Assembly: GCA_945787715.1 (NCBI GenBank)
Contig: CALZJE010000019.1
Coordinates: 1 to 64,000, forward strand
DNA: 64,000 nt
DNA from: an uncultured Ectothiorhodospiraceae bacterium
GTDB taxonomy: Bacteria; Pseudomonadota; Gammaproteobacteria; S012-40
Reading direction: 5' to 3'
The notes beneath the pieces were generated by a model. That model saw only the letters and a program-made list of their open reading frames with translations, was not told the origin of the DNA and did not search any database. Each line of letters starts with the position of its first letter. The first letter of the stretch is position 1. Position numbers and translations under genes: made by a program. Below, one piece after another: positions 8,620 through 16,255 of the stretch.

Positions 8620-9231
8620 TTAGCCTGCTCTTGTGACTGAACGAGAGATTATACGCTGCTTTGTAAGCGATAACTCTTCCGGGTCATTTTCCATAGAATT
8701 TAGTTTTTCCTGCACCTGTTTTGCGATAGTCATTACTTGCTGGGCATCTAATGGCCGTTGCTTTAAGTGTTGTAAAAGAGTCTTGCCTTCAACAATTATA
8801 GATTTTAGTCCTCGCTTAAGGTCTCTACCAACTTCAGCTTCGACCTGTAGGGCTAAATCATAAATTCTATTGTATGCATCCATATCTTTGGGAGCTTCTT
8901 TTTTAGAGATATGGTTATATAAAGAGGGGCGTGAAACACCTATTAAATTGGCTGCTTGTGATGCGTTTAATCCAAATACAGAACGAATTTTTTTCACCAT
9001 TTCATTAATGGTGTTGACTGTTTTCACTCGATCATCGCTTACATTAGCGCGTAGTGTATATACACCTTCAGATGAACTGATCACGCTGTTGGAGCTAATT
9101 AAAACATTATGATCATTAATAAAGCTGAATGGCTGTTCATATTGCTCACCATTAAACTCAGAGCGATAAACTATATTGGTTGGATACGACGCTTGATCAA
9201 TATAATCGATATAATTTACGTCAATCTGCAT
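8620..9231 (-). CDS. HTH (Xre-like) DNA-binding protein of the insert operon
   Basis: A 203-residue protein. Residues about 75-110 form a helix-turn-helix, IRSVFGLNASQAANLIGVSR followed by PSLYNHISKKEAP, of the Xre/MbcA-like sort. The first 70 residues are beta-rich with no family I can name, and the last 90 are helical and charged, possibly for oligomerisation. I chose the ATG at 9231 because GGAGA lies about 10 bases upstream and it begins 2 bases after the preceding stop. An ATG 33 bases earlier would overlap the upstream gene by 31 bases. It is the likely autorepressor of the operon, whose promoter carries repeats over the -10 box. Confidence 0.8.
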   Translation of the reverse strand: MQIDVNYIDYIDQASYPTNIVYRSEFNGEQYEQPFSFINDHNVLISSNSVISSSEGVYTLRANVSDDRVKTVNTINEMVKKIRSVFGLNASQAANLIGVSRPSLYNHISKKEAPKDMDAYNRIYDLALQVEAEVGRDLKRGLKSIIVEGKTLLQHLKQRPLDAQQVMTIAKQVQEKLNSMENDPEELSLTKQRIISRSVTRAG

Positions 9232-9233
9232 CT

Positions 9234-10112
9234 CTATACTTTCTCCGCACTTTCGAATTCCCAATCCTTATCGCATACACTTCTATTTAATAAACCACTA
9301 AATGTTTCGCGGGTTAAAATATGCGCTTCTTTAAATACTTTTCTAGAGTCAAATTCTTTTAGTTCCACCTTTTTTAACACTCCAGCTTGAGTGGAAAGCA
9401 ATGCGTAATTATTGTCTTTACTAGTTGCATCCTCCCAATTTTCGCGAACTTTAATTGGCATTCCAAAAGTAGTATCTGGCTCACTTAACATATCAGGCAT
9501 ATATTTCTGAACTTTTCCATCCACTTTTGGAAGTTGCTCAAGATTAATTATAATCCTTTGTGTAGGGTTAACTACTCGAGTGACTTGAACTACTCCGGCT
9601 TGATGTAAGTCGTTTTGCTCTTGTTCAACTAAGTATAATGGTAAAATGTTGTTTGGCTCTTTAAAGTAATCACTTAGGTTTCGTTTATTTGTAGGGGCTA
9701 TAATATCAACATAGCTTAGAGTAAACTCTTTTGCTACAGAGTAACCAATTGCATCAACGGTATTAATTAAAGTTTTAATTACTTCATTAAGTTGGTCAAT
9801 AAATTCGTTGTATGTTGCATACTTGGTTGTTCTCCACTCGATATTGTTCCTGTCGATTATGAGGCACACTGTTTTGTCTGAGTTAAAATAGCCTAAACGT
9901 TGAAAACTAGTAGTGGTAGAGTTTATTTTATGATTATCTGTATTTGCGGAAACACTTAAAACGCTTCCTTCGCTCTTATAGAATTCAAATCCAAGTTTTA
10001 ATAATTCTTGCTGAACACTTGCTGTCTGATCATGCGAAAATTCAGGTAATTGATTAGTTGTAATCCTTGCCGTAGCATAAATCAGCGGTGCTTTTTTAAA
10101 TCGACCGGCCAT
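9234..10112 (-). CDS. TIGR04255 family protein, first gene of the insert operon
   Basis: A 292-residue protein resembling the sporadically distributed TIGR04255 family. It has the N-terminal KKAPLIYATARITTNQLPEF (after MAGRF), the middle ...QRLGYFNSDKTVCLIIDRNN, and the family-like KEFTLSYVDIIAPTN around residues 142-156. The function of this family is unknown. There is no signal peptide or membrane helix. Translation starts at an ATG with GAGAGGGA just upstream. The gene leads the operon, ends 2 bases before the HTH gene, and is divergent from the resolvase relic. The assignment rests on recalled motif similarity, so a profile search should confirm it. Confidence 0.72.
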   Translation of the reverse strand: MAGRFKKAPLIYATARITTNQLPEFSHDQTASVQQELLKLGFEFYKSEGSVLSVSANTDNHKINSTTTSFQRLGYFNSDKTVCLIIDRNNIEWRTTKYATYNEFIDQLNEVIKTLINTVDAIGYSVAKEFTLSYVDIIAPTNKRNLSDYFKEPNNILPLYLVEQEQNDLHQAGVVQVTRVVNPTQRIIINLEQLPKVDGKVQKYMPDMLSEPDTTFGMPIKVRENWEDATSKDNNYALLSTQAGVLKKVELKEFDSRKVFKEAHILTRETFSGLLNRSVCDKDWEFESAEKV

Positions 10113-10132
10113 ATTTCCCTCTCTTTGCTTTA

Positions 10133-10187
10133 TGTCCTATGCTAGACACTTTGTTAGACACTATAGCGGACATTTGTTCATATTCAA
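10133..10187 (-). promoter_or_regulatory. Promoter and probable operator of the three-gene operon
   Basis: On the minus strand TTGAAT (10187-10182) and TATAGT (10165-10160) are spaced by 16 bases, a good sigma-70 promoter about 50 bases before the first gene. Two direct repeats, TAGACACT on the plus strand at 10143-10150 and 10155-10162, overlap the -10 box and start region. TGTCC (10133) and GGACA (10168) flank them symmetrically. Repeats placed like this suggest repression, most simply by the operon's own HTH protein. Confidence 0.6.
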
Positions 10188-10325
10188 TAGTCTTGCCAGA
10201 TATTATTAAGTCTTTTTTAGGTTTACCTACGTAAGGCGCAGAAAAAGTGTATTATTTAGGTTGTTTTCTAACCATAAAAGACATGTTGTTAGTTAATTCT
10301 TAGATTTATACGAGACGCCGCAACC

Positions 10326-10866
10326 ATGACTACATTCGCTTATTGTAGAGTTAGTATTACTGATCAAAATCTATCAGCTCAGAAAGAAGCAATCACAAAG
10401 AGATATCCAAGCTGCGTAATCCGAGAAGAAAAAGCTTCTGCCACTTCAAGAGAAGGGAGGCCAGTTTTAGAATTGATTCTTGATATGGTGACGGAAGGTG
10501 ACAAAGTAGTCGTATGGAAGCTAGATTGTTTTGCACGAAATACACTAGACCTAATAAACATAGTTCAAATGCTAGAAAACAAAGGTGTTAGTTTAGAGAT
10601 ACTAGATCGAGCTATAGATACTTCTACTGCATCAGGTAAAGCTTTTTCACAGATGCTGGGGGTATTTACTGAGTTTGAAACAAACCTTCGTAAGAAGAGA
10701 CAGCAAGCAGGTATAGTTAAAGTTAAACAGGAAGGTAAGTACAAAGGCAGGCAAGCAATAATCAACGTTGAGCGAGTTAAACACCTTAAATCTCAAGGTA
10801 TGGGTGCGAGCACTATAGCTAAACAATTAGGTATCTCTGGCTAGTGTTTATAGGGTGCTTGAATAG
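10326..10866 (+). pseudogene. Serine resolvase, catalytic Arg68 lost and C-terminus frameshifted
   Basis: A small serine recombinase of the Tn3/gamma-delta resolvase group. The N-terminus YCRVSITDQN gives Arg8 and nucleophile Ser10 in standard numbering, and Asp67 and Arg71 are in place. Residue 68, an essential Arg in the family, is Cys (codon TGT at 10527-10529; CGT would give Arg). The C-terminal helix-turn-helix reads ...SKQGMGASTIAKQLGIS-like up to GISG and stops at 10844. Shifting by one base at 10839 recovers ASVYRVLE and a stop at 10866, the expected family ending. So about 2 bases appear deleted in the recognition helix. With both lesions the enzyme should be inactive. Confidence 0.85.
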
Positions 10867-11040
10867 TCCCGCTGACATTTCAAAATTATAAGATTTAACA
10901 GTACAGTGAGTGAGTATTGTTGAGCGGCCTAGCCGTATATTTCGATTATTTGCTACTAATATATTTGAAAATAAAGTGTGCAATATTATCCCCTCTTCAT
11001 TTAATCAACCACTTGGATGCAGTAGTGTAGCTAGAGTCTA

Positions 11041-11058
11041 GGCTTACAGGCCGACTCT
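11041..11058 (+). ncRNA. rnpB: 3' terminal fragment of RNase P RNA
   Basis: GGCTTACAGGCCGACTCT matches the canonical RNase P RNA 3' end. Its last 10 bases pair with the P1 5' strand at 7187-7196 (9 Watson-Crick pairs and one G-U), nearly 3.9 kb away. A T-run follows directly, as expected at the end of rnpB. The preceding CTAGAG may be a remnant of the P18 3' side, but the P4-closing ACAGAACCCGG is absent. Confidence 0.85.
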
Positions 11059-11269
11059 TTTTCTTTCGCTCTTATCAATTCAGATGTGAGTACTAACTAA
11101 CAAAAAACTGTTATCCTGCTTCATGTGTAGAAATATTCAAATGATTGAGTTCAAAATTATCAATTTTGGTAATTACCGATAAAAATCTTCTAACTTATTG
11201 TAAATTAAGTATAATGCATGTTCCTCTTACGACTCTTCCAGATCATCCCCAAATAGCCGAGCTAACTTC

Positions 11270-11331
11270 TTGACGGTATAGGATTTGCTGCCTATAGTGG
11301 AGGATAGTGGTATATTGTGGGTAATCGTAGG
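11270..11331 (+). promoter_or_regulatory. mra promoter with MraZ-box repeats
   Basis: TTGACG (11270-11275), a 17-base spacer and TATAGT (11293-11298) form a near-consensus sigma-70 promoter. Immediately after, GTGG occurs at 11297, 11307 and 11317, with GTAGG at 11327. The exact 10-base phasing matches the tandem TGGGN boxes bound by MraZ on its own promoter. Repression of the whole division cluster by MraZ is therefore expected. Confidence 0.8.
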
Positions 11332-11340
11332 TAAATTTGA

Positions 11341-11805
11341 GTGCAAGGTCTATTTAGGGGCGCCAGTAATTTAAGTCTTGATGTGAAGGGCCGGCTTTCG
11401 GTTCCTGCACGTTATCGTCAAGAATTATTGGATAGCTGCGAAGGTAATTTGATCATGACTGTTGATCATATTGACCAATGCCTGCTGCTCTATCCAATGC
11501 ATGAGTGGATAGAGATTGAGAAAAAGGTCTCTGCCTTACCTTCATTAAATAAAACAGCGCGTGTTTTAAAGCGCTTGCTCATTGGCTATGCCACTGATGT
11601 CAATATGGATAAAGTCGGTCGTTTATTGGTCCCACCTCCTTTGCGAGAATTTGCGACTCTAGATAAACAAATAGTACTGATTGGCCAAGGAAGCAAATTT
11701 GAGATATGGGATGAAGTGAAATGGAAGCAATCTACACAGGAGTGGATGGAGGAAGAAGCGAATAAAGATGAGCTAATTGGCGACATAGCATCACTCACAT
11801 TTTAG
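11341..11805 (+). CDS. mraZ: Transcriptional regulator MraZ
   Basis: A 154-residue protein with two SpoVT/AbrB-like halves: FRGASNLSLDVKGRLSVPAR at residues 5-24 and YATDVNMDKVGRLLVPPPLR around 81-100. The DxKGR and DKVGR loops are the DNA-contacting signatures of MraZ. The protein forms ring-shaped oligomers that bind repeats at the mra promoter, and such repeats are present just upstream. Translation begins at a GTG at 11341, the only start before the conserved N-terminus. It is the first gene of the cluster, 13 bases before rsmH. Confidence 0.95.
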   Translation: MQGLFRGASNLSLDVKGRLSVPARYRQELLDSCEGNLIMTVDHIDQCLLLYPMHEWIEIEKKVSALPSLNKTARVLKRLLIGYATDVNMDKVGRLLVPPPLREFATLDKQIVLIGQGSKFEIWDEVKWKQSTQEWMEEEANKDELIGDIASLTF

Positions 11806-11818
11806 ACGGCGATAATAA

Positions 11819-12739
11819 ATGCACAAATCAGTACTGTTTGATGAGTCCATTGAGGCTCTAAATATTAAGCCTGACGGAATTTATATTGATGGTACGTTTG
11901 GCCGCGGTGGGCATTCGCAAGCGTTGTTAAGCAAGCTTGGGCAGAATGGTCGATTATACGCTTTTGATAAAGACCCAGATGCAATTCGCCATAGTAGCGA
12001 GATTTTTGCTAACGAAAAGAAGTTTGTCATTGTGCAAGATTCATTCGGAAACCTAAAGCGGAATGCAGATTTATGGGGTATTAGCCATAAGGTCGATGGT
12101 ATTTTGTTGGATCTTGGCGTTTCTTCGCCGCAGTTGGATGATGCGTCTCGTGGGTTTAGTTTTCTACGTGATGGGCCATTGGATATGCGCATGAATCCAG
12201 ATGCAGGGTTAAGTGCTGCAGAGTGGCTAGCTGAGGAAAAAGAGTCTGAAATCGCGCGTGTATTAAAGCTATATGGTGAGGAACGTTATGCGAAGCGTAT
12301 TGCTAAAGCCATTGTGAAAGCGAGAGAAGAGTCAGACATTACATCAACGAAACAGTTGGCAGATATTGTGAAAGAGGCGCATCCTGCTTGGGAAAAACAT
12401 AAACATCCTGCAACGCGAGCGTTCCAGGGGATACGAATTTTCATCAATGAAGAGTTGAGCGATGTTGAGTCGTGTTTGCAGCAGTCACTTGATGTGCTTG
12501 CAGTCGGTGGACGTTTAGTCGTTATCAGCTTTCATTCATTGGAGGATCGAATCGTTAAACGATTTATCCAACATAATGTTAAGGGTGATGAGTTCCCGCT
12601 TGATCTACCCATAATGAACTCCGCATTAAAACAAAAACTAAAAAAAATCGGTAAATTAATTACACCAAGCGATCAAGAAATCGAGGCGAACCCTCGAGCT
12701 CGAAGTGCAAAATTGCGCGTGGCGGAGTTAATTGCATGA
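11819..12739 (+). CDS. rsmH: 16S rRNA (cytosine1402-N4)-methyltransferase RsmH
   Basis: A 306-residue class I methyltransferase. The N-terminus is HKSVLFDESIEAL, followed by the SAM motif YIDGTFGRGGHSQALLSKLG. The MraW motifs GILLDLGVSSPQLDD and RGFSFLRDGPLDMRM follow, and later TRAFQGIRIFINEEL and VISFHSLEDRIVKRF. It methylates C1402 of 16S rRNA, the same nucleotide modified at the ribose by RsmI. The length is standard. Its last four bases overlap the ftsL start, showing tight translational coupling. Confidence 0.97.
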   Translation: MHKSVLFDESIEALNIKPDGIYIDGTFGRGGHSQALLSKLGQNGRLYAFDKDPDAIRHSSEIFANEKKFVIVQDSFGNLKRNADLWGISHKVDGILLDLGVSSPQLDDASRGFSFLRDGPLDMRMNPDAGLSAAEWLAEEKESEIARVLKLYGEERYAKRIAKAIVKAREESDITSTKQLADIVKEAHPAWEKHKHPATRAFQGIRIFINEELSDVESCLQQSLDVLAVGGRLVVISFHSLEDRIVKRFIQHNVKGDEFPLDLPIMNSALKQKLKKIGKLITPSDQEIEANPRARSAKLRVAELIA

Positions 12740-13026
12740 AATCCTTGCTAGACAATATCAATGGCAAAATATTAGTGCTGGGAATGTTAATACTATTTGT
12801 TGCTGTATCTGCTATTGGCGTTGTTTATACCAAGCATTTGAATCGTAAATATTTTACTGAATTGCAGAGGATAGAAAAACACCGTGATGAGATGAATATT
12901 GAATGGGGACAGCTGCAGTTAGAGAAAAGCACATTTGCCACCAGTAGTGAAATTGAAAAAGCCGCGCGCGAAAAGCTGGGGATGAAGCAACCTCCCTTGA
13001 ATGAAATTATTATGGTTAAGCCATGA
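12736..13026 (+). CDS. ftsL: Cell division protein FtsL
   Basis: A 96-residue bitopic membrane protein: one transmembrane helix at about residues 12-31 (ILVLGMLILFVAVSAIGVVY) and a periplasmic coiled coil with the heptad LQRIEKHRDEMNIEWGQLQL. The motif EKAAREKLGMKQP near residues 74-86 is the usual FtsL tail. FtsL forms a complex with FtsB and FtsQ that activates FtsW-FtsI. Sequence identity in this family is low, so position between rsmH and ftsI is part of the evidence. It overlaps both neighbours by 4 bases. Confidence 0.93.
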   Translation: MKSLLDNINGKILVLGMLILFVAVSAIGVVYTKHLNRKYFTELQRIEKHRDEMNIEWGQLQLEKSTFATSSEIEKAAREKLGMKQPPLNEIIMVKP

Positions 13027-14753
13027 CGCAGAAAAACAATAACGAGATGACTAATAACTCTCCTGCTTGGCGCTATTATATGGTAATAGCGGCAATGTCA
13101 TGCGTTGCAGTTTTTCTTTCGTACCGTGCATTAACTATTCAAGTGATGGAAAATGACTTTCTAAAAAATGAAGGCGATGCTCGTCATCTAAGAACTATTT
13201 TATTGCCTGCTCATCGAGGGATGATCTCTGATCGAAATGGCGAAGTATTGGCGATTAGTAGCCCGGTGGTTTCTGTTTGGGCGAATCCACAAGCCGCACC
13301 TAAAGAGCCATCAAAATATAAAGAGCTTGCTGAGCTAATCGAAATCTCCGAAAAAAATATTAGTCAAATGATTGCTGGTAAGCAGGATAAAGAATTTGTT
13401 TATTTACGGCGCCAAATGAATCCGACAATTGAAGACAATGTGCGGGCACTTAAAATTCCAGGTATTTCAGTAGTCCGTGAATTTAAACGCTACTACCCTG
13501 CCGCAGAAGTAACATCTCAATTAGTAGGTTTTACAGATATTGATGATAAAGGTATCGAAGGTGTTGAACTACAATTAGACGATTTTCTGAAAGGTAAGCC
13601 AGGTCAGGATCGTGTGGTGAAAGATCGCATGGGACGAATTATAGATTCAATTGACCTATTGGAGATTCCCGAGTCAGGGAAAAATGTTGAACTGAGCATT
13701 GATAAGCGTCTGCAGTATATCGCGTATCGTGAGCTTAAAAAGCAAGTGCAAGCGCATAATGCAGCAACTGGAAGCTTGGTATTAATGAATGTGCACACTG
13801 GGGAAATTTTAGCGATGGTTAACGAGCCTTCGTATAACCCAAATCGAATCACGAAATCAGATGCACCTAATTTTCGTAATAGAGCAATGACCGATTTAAT
13901 CGAGCCTGGATCAACTATCAAGCCATTTATCGCAGCAACTGCATTAAAGAGTGGGATGTTTAGTTCACATACGTTGATTGAAACAAACTCTGGCGTTTTA
14001 AAGGTCGGTAAAAATTATGTGAAAGATACCCATGACTACGGTGATCTAGATTTAGCAGGTGTTATTGCAAAATCCAGTAATGTAGGTATTAGTCTCGTTG
14101 CATTGCAATTATCCAAGGAAATGATCTGGGAATCTTTATCTGATTTTGGCTTCGGTGAATTAACGGGCAGCCAATTTCCAGGTGAACGAAAAGGCATGCT
14201 GCCTTTTTTTGGTGAATGGGATGAGTTCGAGCAAGCTACTTTAGCATTTGGTTATGGTATATCGGTTACACCGCTTCAGCTAGCACAAGCATATGCAATG
14301 ATAGCAAACGGTGGTTATTTAAAACCTGTCACGCTGTTGAAGCGCGATACAACGCCAAAAGGCAAACAAATATTAAGTGAAGAAGTCACGCACGAGATTA
14401 TGTTGATGTTGGAGTCGGTTGTTACACGCGAAGGGACAGCGTTGCAGGCTGATATTCCAGGTTATCGTGTGGCGGGAAAAACCGGTACAGCCAAGAAAAT
14501 TGGTAAACATGGATATATGGATAAAAACTATCTTGCAATGTTTGCCGGTGTTGCACCTGTTAGTAATCCACAATTAGTTGCTGTGGTAGTTATTGATGAT
14601 CCAGATATTAAAACTGGATATTACGGTGGTGTTGTCGCTGCGCCAGTATTTTCTCGTGTGGTTTCGGAAGCCTTACGCCTTTTGGATATTGCTCCAGACG
14701 ATGTGCACGAAAAACCCTTGCGTATTGCTCAGGCAGAAGGAAGTATGCATTGA
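13023..14753 (+). CDS. ftsI: Septal peptidoglycan transpeptidase FtsI (PBP3)
   Basis: A 576-residue class B penicillin-binding protein. The transmembrane helix is at about residues 17-37. The dimerisation domain begins with LPAHRGMISDRNGEVLAISS. The transpeptidase domain carries the catalytic serine in PGSTIKPF (about residue 296), AKSSNVG (about 350) and AGKTGTAKK (about 485), the SxxK, SxN and KTG triad. It crosslinks septal peptidoglycan in complex with FtsW. Length is typical of PBP3. Start and stop overlap ftsL and murE by 4 bases each, in keeping with a single long operon. Confidence 0.97.
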   Translation: MTQKNNNEMTNNSPAWRYYMVIAAMSCVAVFLSYRALTIQVMENDFLKNEGDARHLRTILLPAHRGMISDRNGEVLAISSPVVSVWANPQAAPKEPSKYKELAELIEISEKNISQMIAGKQDKEFVYLRRQMNPTIEDNVRALKIPGISVVREFKRYYPAAEVTSQLVGFTDIDDKGIEGVELQLDDFLKGKPGQDRVVKDRMGRIIDSIDLLEIPESGKNVELSIDKRLQYIAYRELKKQVQAHNAATGSLVLMNVHTGEILAMVNEPSYNPNRITKSDAPNFRNRAMTDLIEPGSTIKPFIAATALKSGMFSSHTLIETNSGVLKVGKNYVKDTHDYGDLDLAGVIAKSSNVGISLVALQLSKEMIWESLSDFGFGELTGSQFPGERKGMLPFFGEWDEFEQATLAFGYGISVTPLQLAQAYAMIANGGYLKPVTLLKRDTTPKGKQILSEEVTHEIMLMLESVVTREGTALQADIPGYRVAGKTGTAKKIGKHGYMDKNYLAMFAGVAPVSNPQLVAVVVIDDPDIKTGYYGGVVAAPVFSRVVSEALRLLDIAPDDVHEKPLRIAQAEGSMH

Positions 14754-16255
14754 ATGCGTTTCCTTCCATAAAGCTAAACAAGTTATTGCATGGCTTTGCT
14801 GAATGCGAGTCTCCTCGTAATCCTGATATAACTGGGATGACAGTAGATAGTCGCATAGTTAAGGAAGGTGATCTTTTTTTTGCGTGCAAAGGCGCTAATC
14901 TGGATGGCACTCAATATATAGAAAATGCCATTGATGCTGGGGCCGCTGCCATAGTTGTAGGTTCTGCCTCTAGTGTAGCTGATAGTTTAGCTGACGAAAA
15001 ATCGGTTCCTGTTTGTGTTGTTGAAAATTTAAATATTCGGCTGGGAGAAATTGCAGCACGTTTTTATCAGCAGCCAACTGAGCAAGTAAAAGTTGTCGGC
15101 ATTACTGGTACAAACGGTAAAACTTCATGCTCACATATCATGGCGGAATGCCTCACACAATTGGATATCACTTGTGGTGTGATTGGGACAATGGGAGCCG
15201 GTGTATGGGGCCAACTAAAACCTTTAGGTAACACTACGCCGGGCGCAGTTGAATTGCAAAAGCTCTTAGCTGAACTGCGGGGTGAAAAAGTACAAGTCGT
15301 ATCGATGGAAGTCTCATCACATGGTTTGGAGCAGTATCGTGTGAATGGATGCCAATTTGATGTTGCTGTGTTTACCAACTTAAGCCGTGATCATCTGGAT
15401 TATCATGGCGATATGGAAACTTATGGCGCTTCTAAGTTAAAGCTGTTTACCGAGCATTCAATACGAAAAGTTGTTGTTAATCTGGATGATGATTTTGCGC
15501 GGAATATTATTGATGCACTGCCGCCTGGCGCTGCAATCATTGGTACGACACTAAGTCGCGACACCATATCAACTGATTGTGGATTGTTGAAGGCTGAGAT
15601 TGTTAATACCAACCGTACCGGTGCTCAGGTAAAGGTCGAAAGTGAATTAGGTCAAGGTGAGTTTCATACTTCTCTGCTAGGCGATTTCAATATAAGCAAC
15701 CTGTTGAATGTGTTGGCTACACTCTTATTATTAGATGTCTCATTCGAAGATGCATTAAAGAGTTTGGAATATGCTCGAGCACCTAATGGCAGATTGGAAA
15801 CTTATTTCAATGAGAATTCACCCTTGGTTGTGGTGGATTACGCACATACGCCTGATGCATTGGAAAAAGCCTTATTGACGCTGAAACATCATACTAGCGG
15901 TAAGCTATTTGTACTTTTTGGCTGTGGCGGTGATCGGGATAAAGGTAAACGTCCTGAGATGGGAGCAGTGGCTGAGAAATTCGCGGACGTAGTCTGGATT
16001 ACAAATGATAATCCTCGTTCAGAAAAACCAGAGTTAATTGTTGAAGATATTCTTGCCAATATAAGGGATCAAGACCGAATCATTGTTGAATTGGATAGAG
16101 AAAGAGCAATTCGCGGGATTATTAACACCGCAACTATGAATGATGTGGTTCTGGTGGCAGGTAAAGGGCATGAAGATTACCAAATCTTTGGCACTGAATT
16201 TCATGACTTCAGTGATCGTGCTGTTGTGGCTGCAATCATAGCTGAGGCTGCCTGA
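14750..16255 (+). CDS. murE: UDP-MurNAc-L-Ala-D-Glu--meso-DAP ligase MurE
   Basis: A 501-residue Mur ligase. Domain 1 has GMTVDSRIVKEGDLFFACKG, the ATP-binding loop is VVGITGTNGKTS (around residues 114-125), and the central domain has FTNLSRDHLDYHGDMETY. The C-terminal domain has VDYAHTPDALEKAL and ITNDNPRSEKPE; the DNPR motif is the signature for meso-diaminopimelate rather than lysine. This indicates DAP-type peptidoglycan, as in Gram-negative bacteria. It starts inside the ftsI end and shares one base with the murF start. Confidence 0.97.
   Translation: MNAFPSIKLNKLLHGFAECESPRNPDITGMTVDSRIVKEGDLFFACKGANLDGTQYIENAIDAGAAAIVVGSASSVADSLADEKSVPVCVVENLNIRLGEIAARFYQQPTEQVKVVGITGTNGKTSCSHIMAECLTQLDITCGVIGTMGAGVWGQLKPLGNTTPGAVELQKLLAELRGEKVQVVSMEVSSHGLEQYRVNGCQFDVAVFTNLSRDHLDYHGDMETYGASKLKLFTEHSIRKVVVNLDDDFARNIIDALPPGAAIIGTTLSRDTISTDCGLLKAEIVNTNRTGAQVKVESELGQGEFHTSLLGDFNISNLLNVLATLLLLDVSFEDALKSLEYARAPNGRLETYFNENSPLVVVDYAHTPDALEKALLTLKHHTSGKLFVLFGCGGDRDKGKRPEMGAVAEKFADVVWITNDNPRSEKPELIVEDILANIRDQDRIIVELDRERAIRGIINTATMNDVVLVAGKGHEDYQIFGTEFHDFSDRAVVAAIIAEAA

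Larger units (their letters stand above)
7509..11040. mobile_element. About 3.5-kb insertion inside rnpB
   Basis: Boundaries are set by where rnpB homology stops (about 7508) and resumes (GGCTTACAGGCCGACTCT at 11041). The insert carries three minus-strand genes in one operon and a degraded serine resolvase at its right. The pentamer GTCTA occurs at both junctions (7508-7512 and 11036-11040); it is too short to prove a target duplication. No tyrosine integrase, transposase or long terminal repeat is visible. About 35 bases of rnpB that should lie between the two fragments are missing from both junctions. The exact ends are therefore approximate. Confidence 0.75.

Noticed and set aside
7509-11040. 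Group I or group II intron in rnpB
   Set aside because: I see no group II domain V, no group I core or 3' splice pattern, and no maturase or homing endonuclease. Missing rnpB bases also argue against clean splicing.
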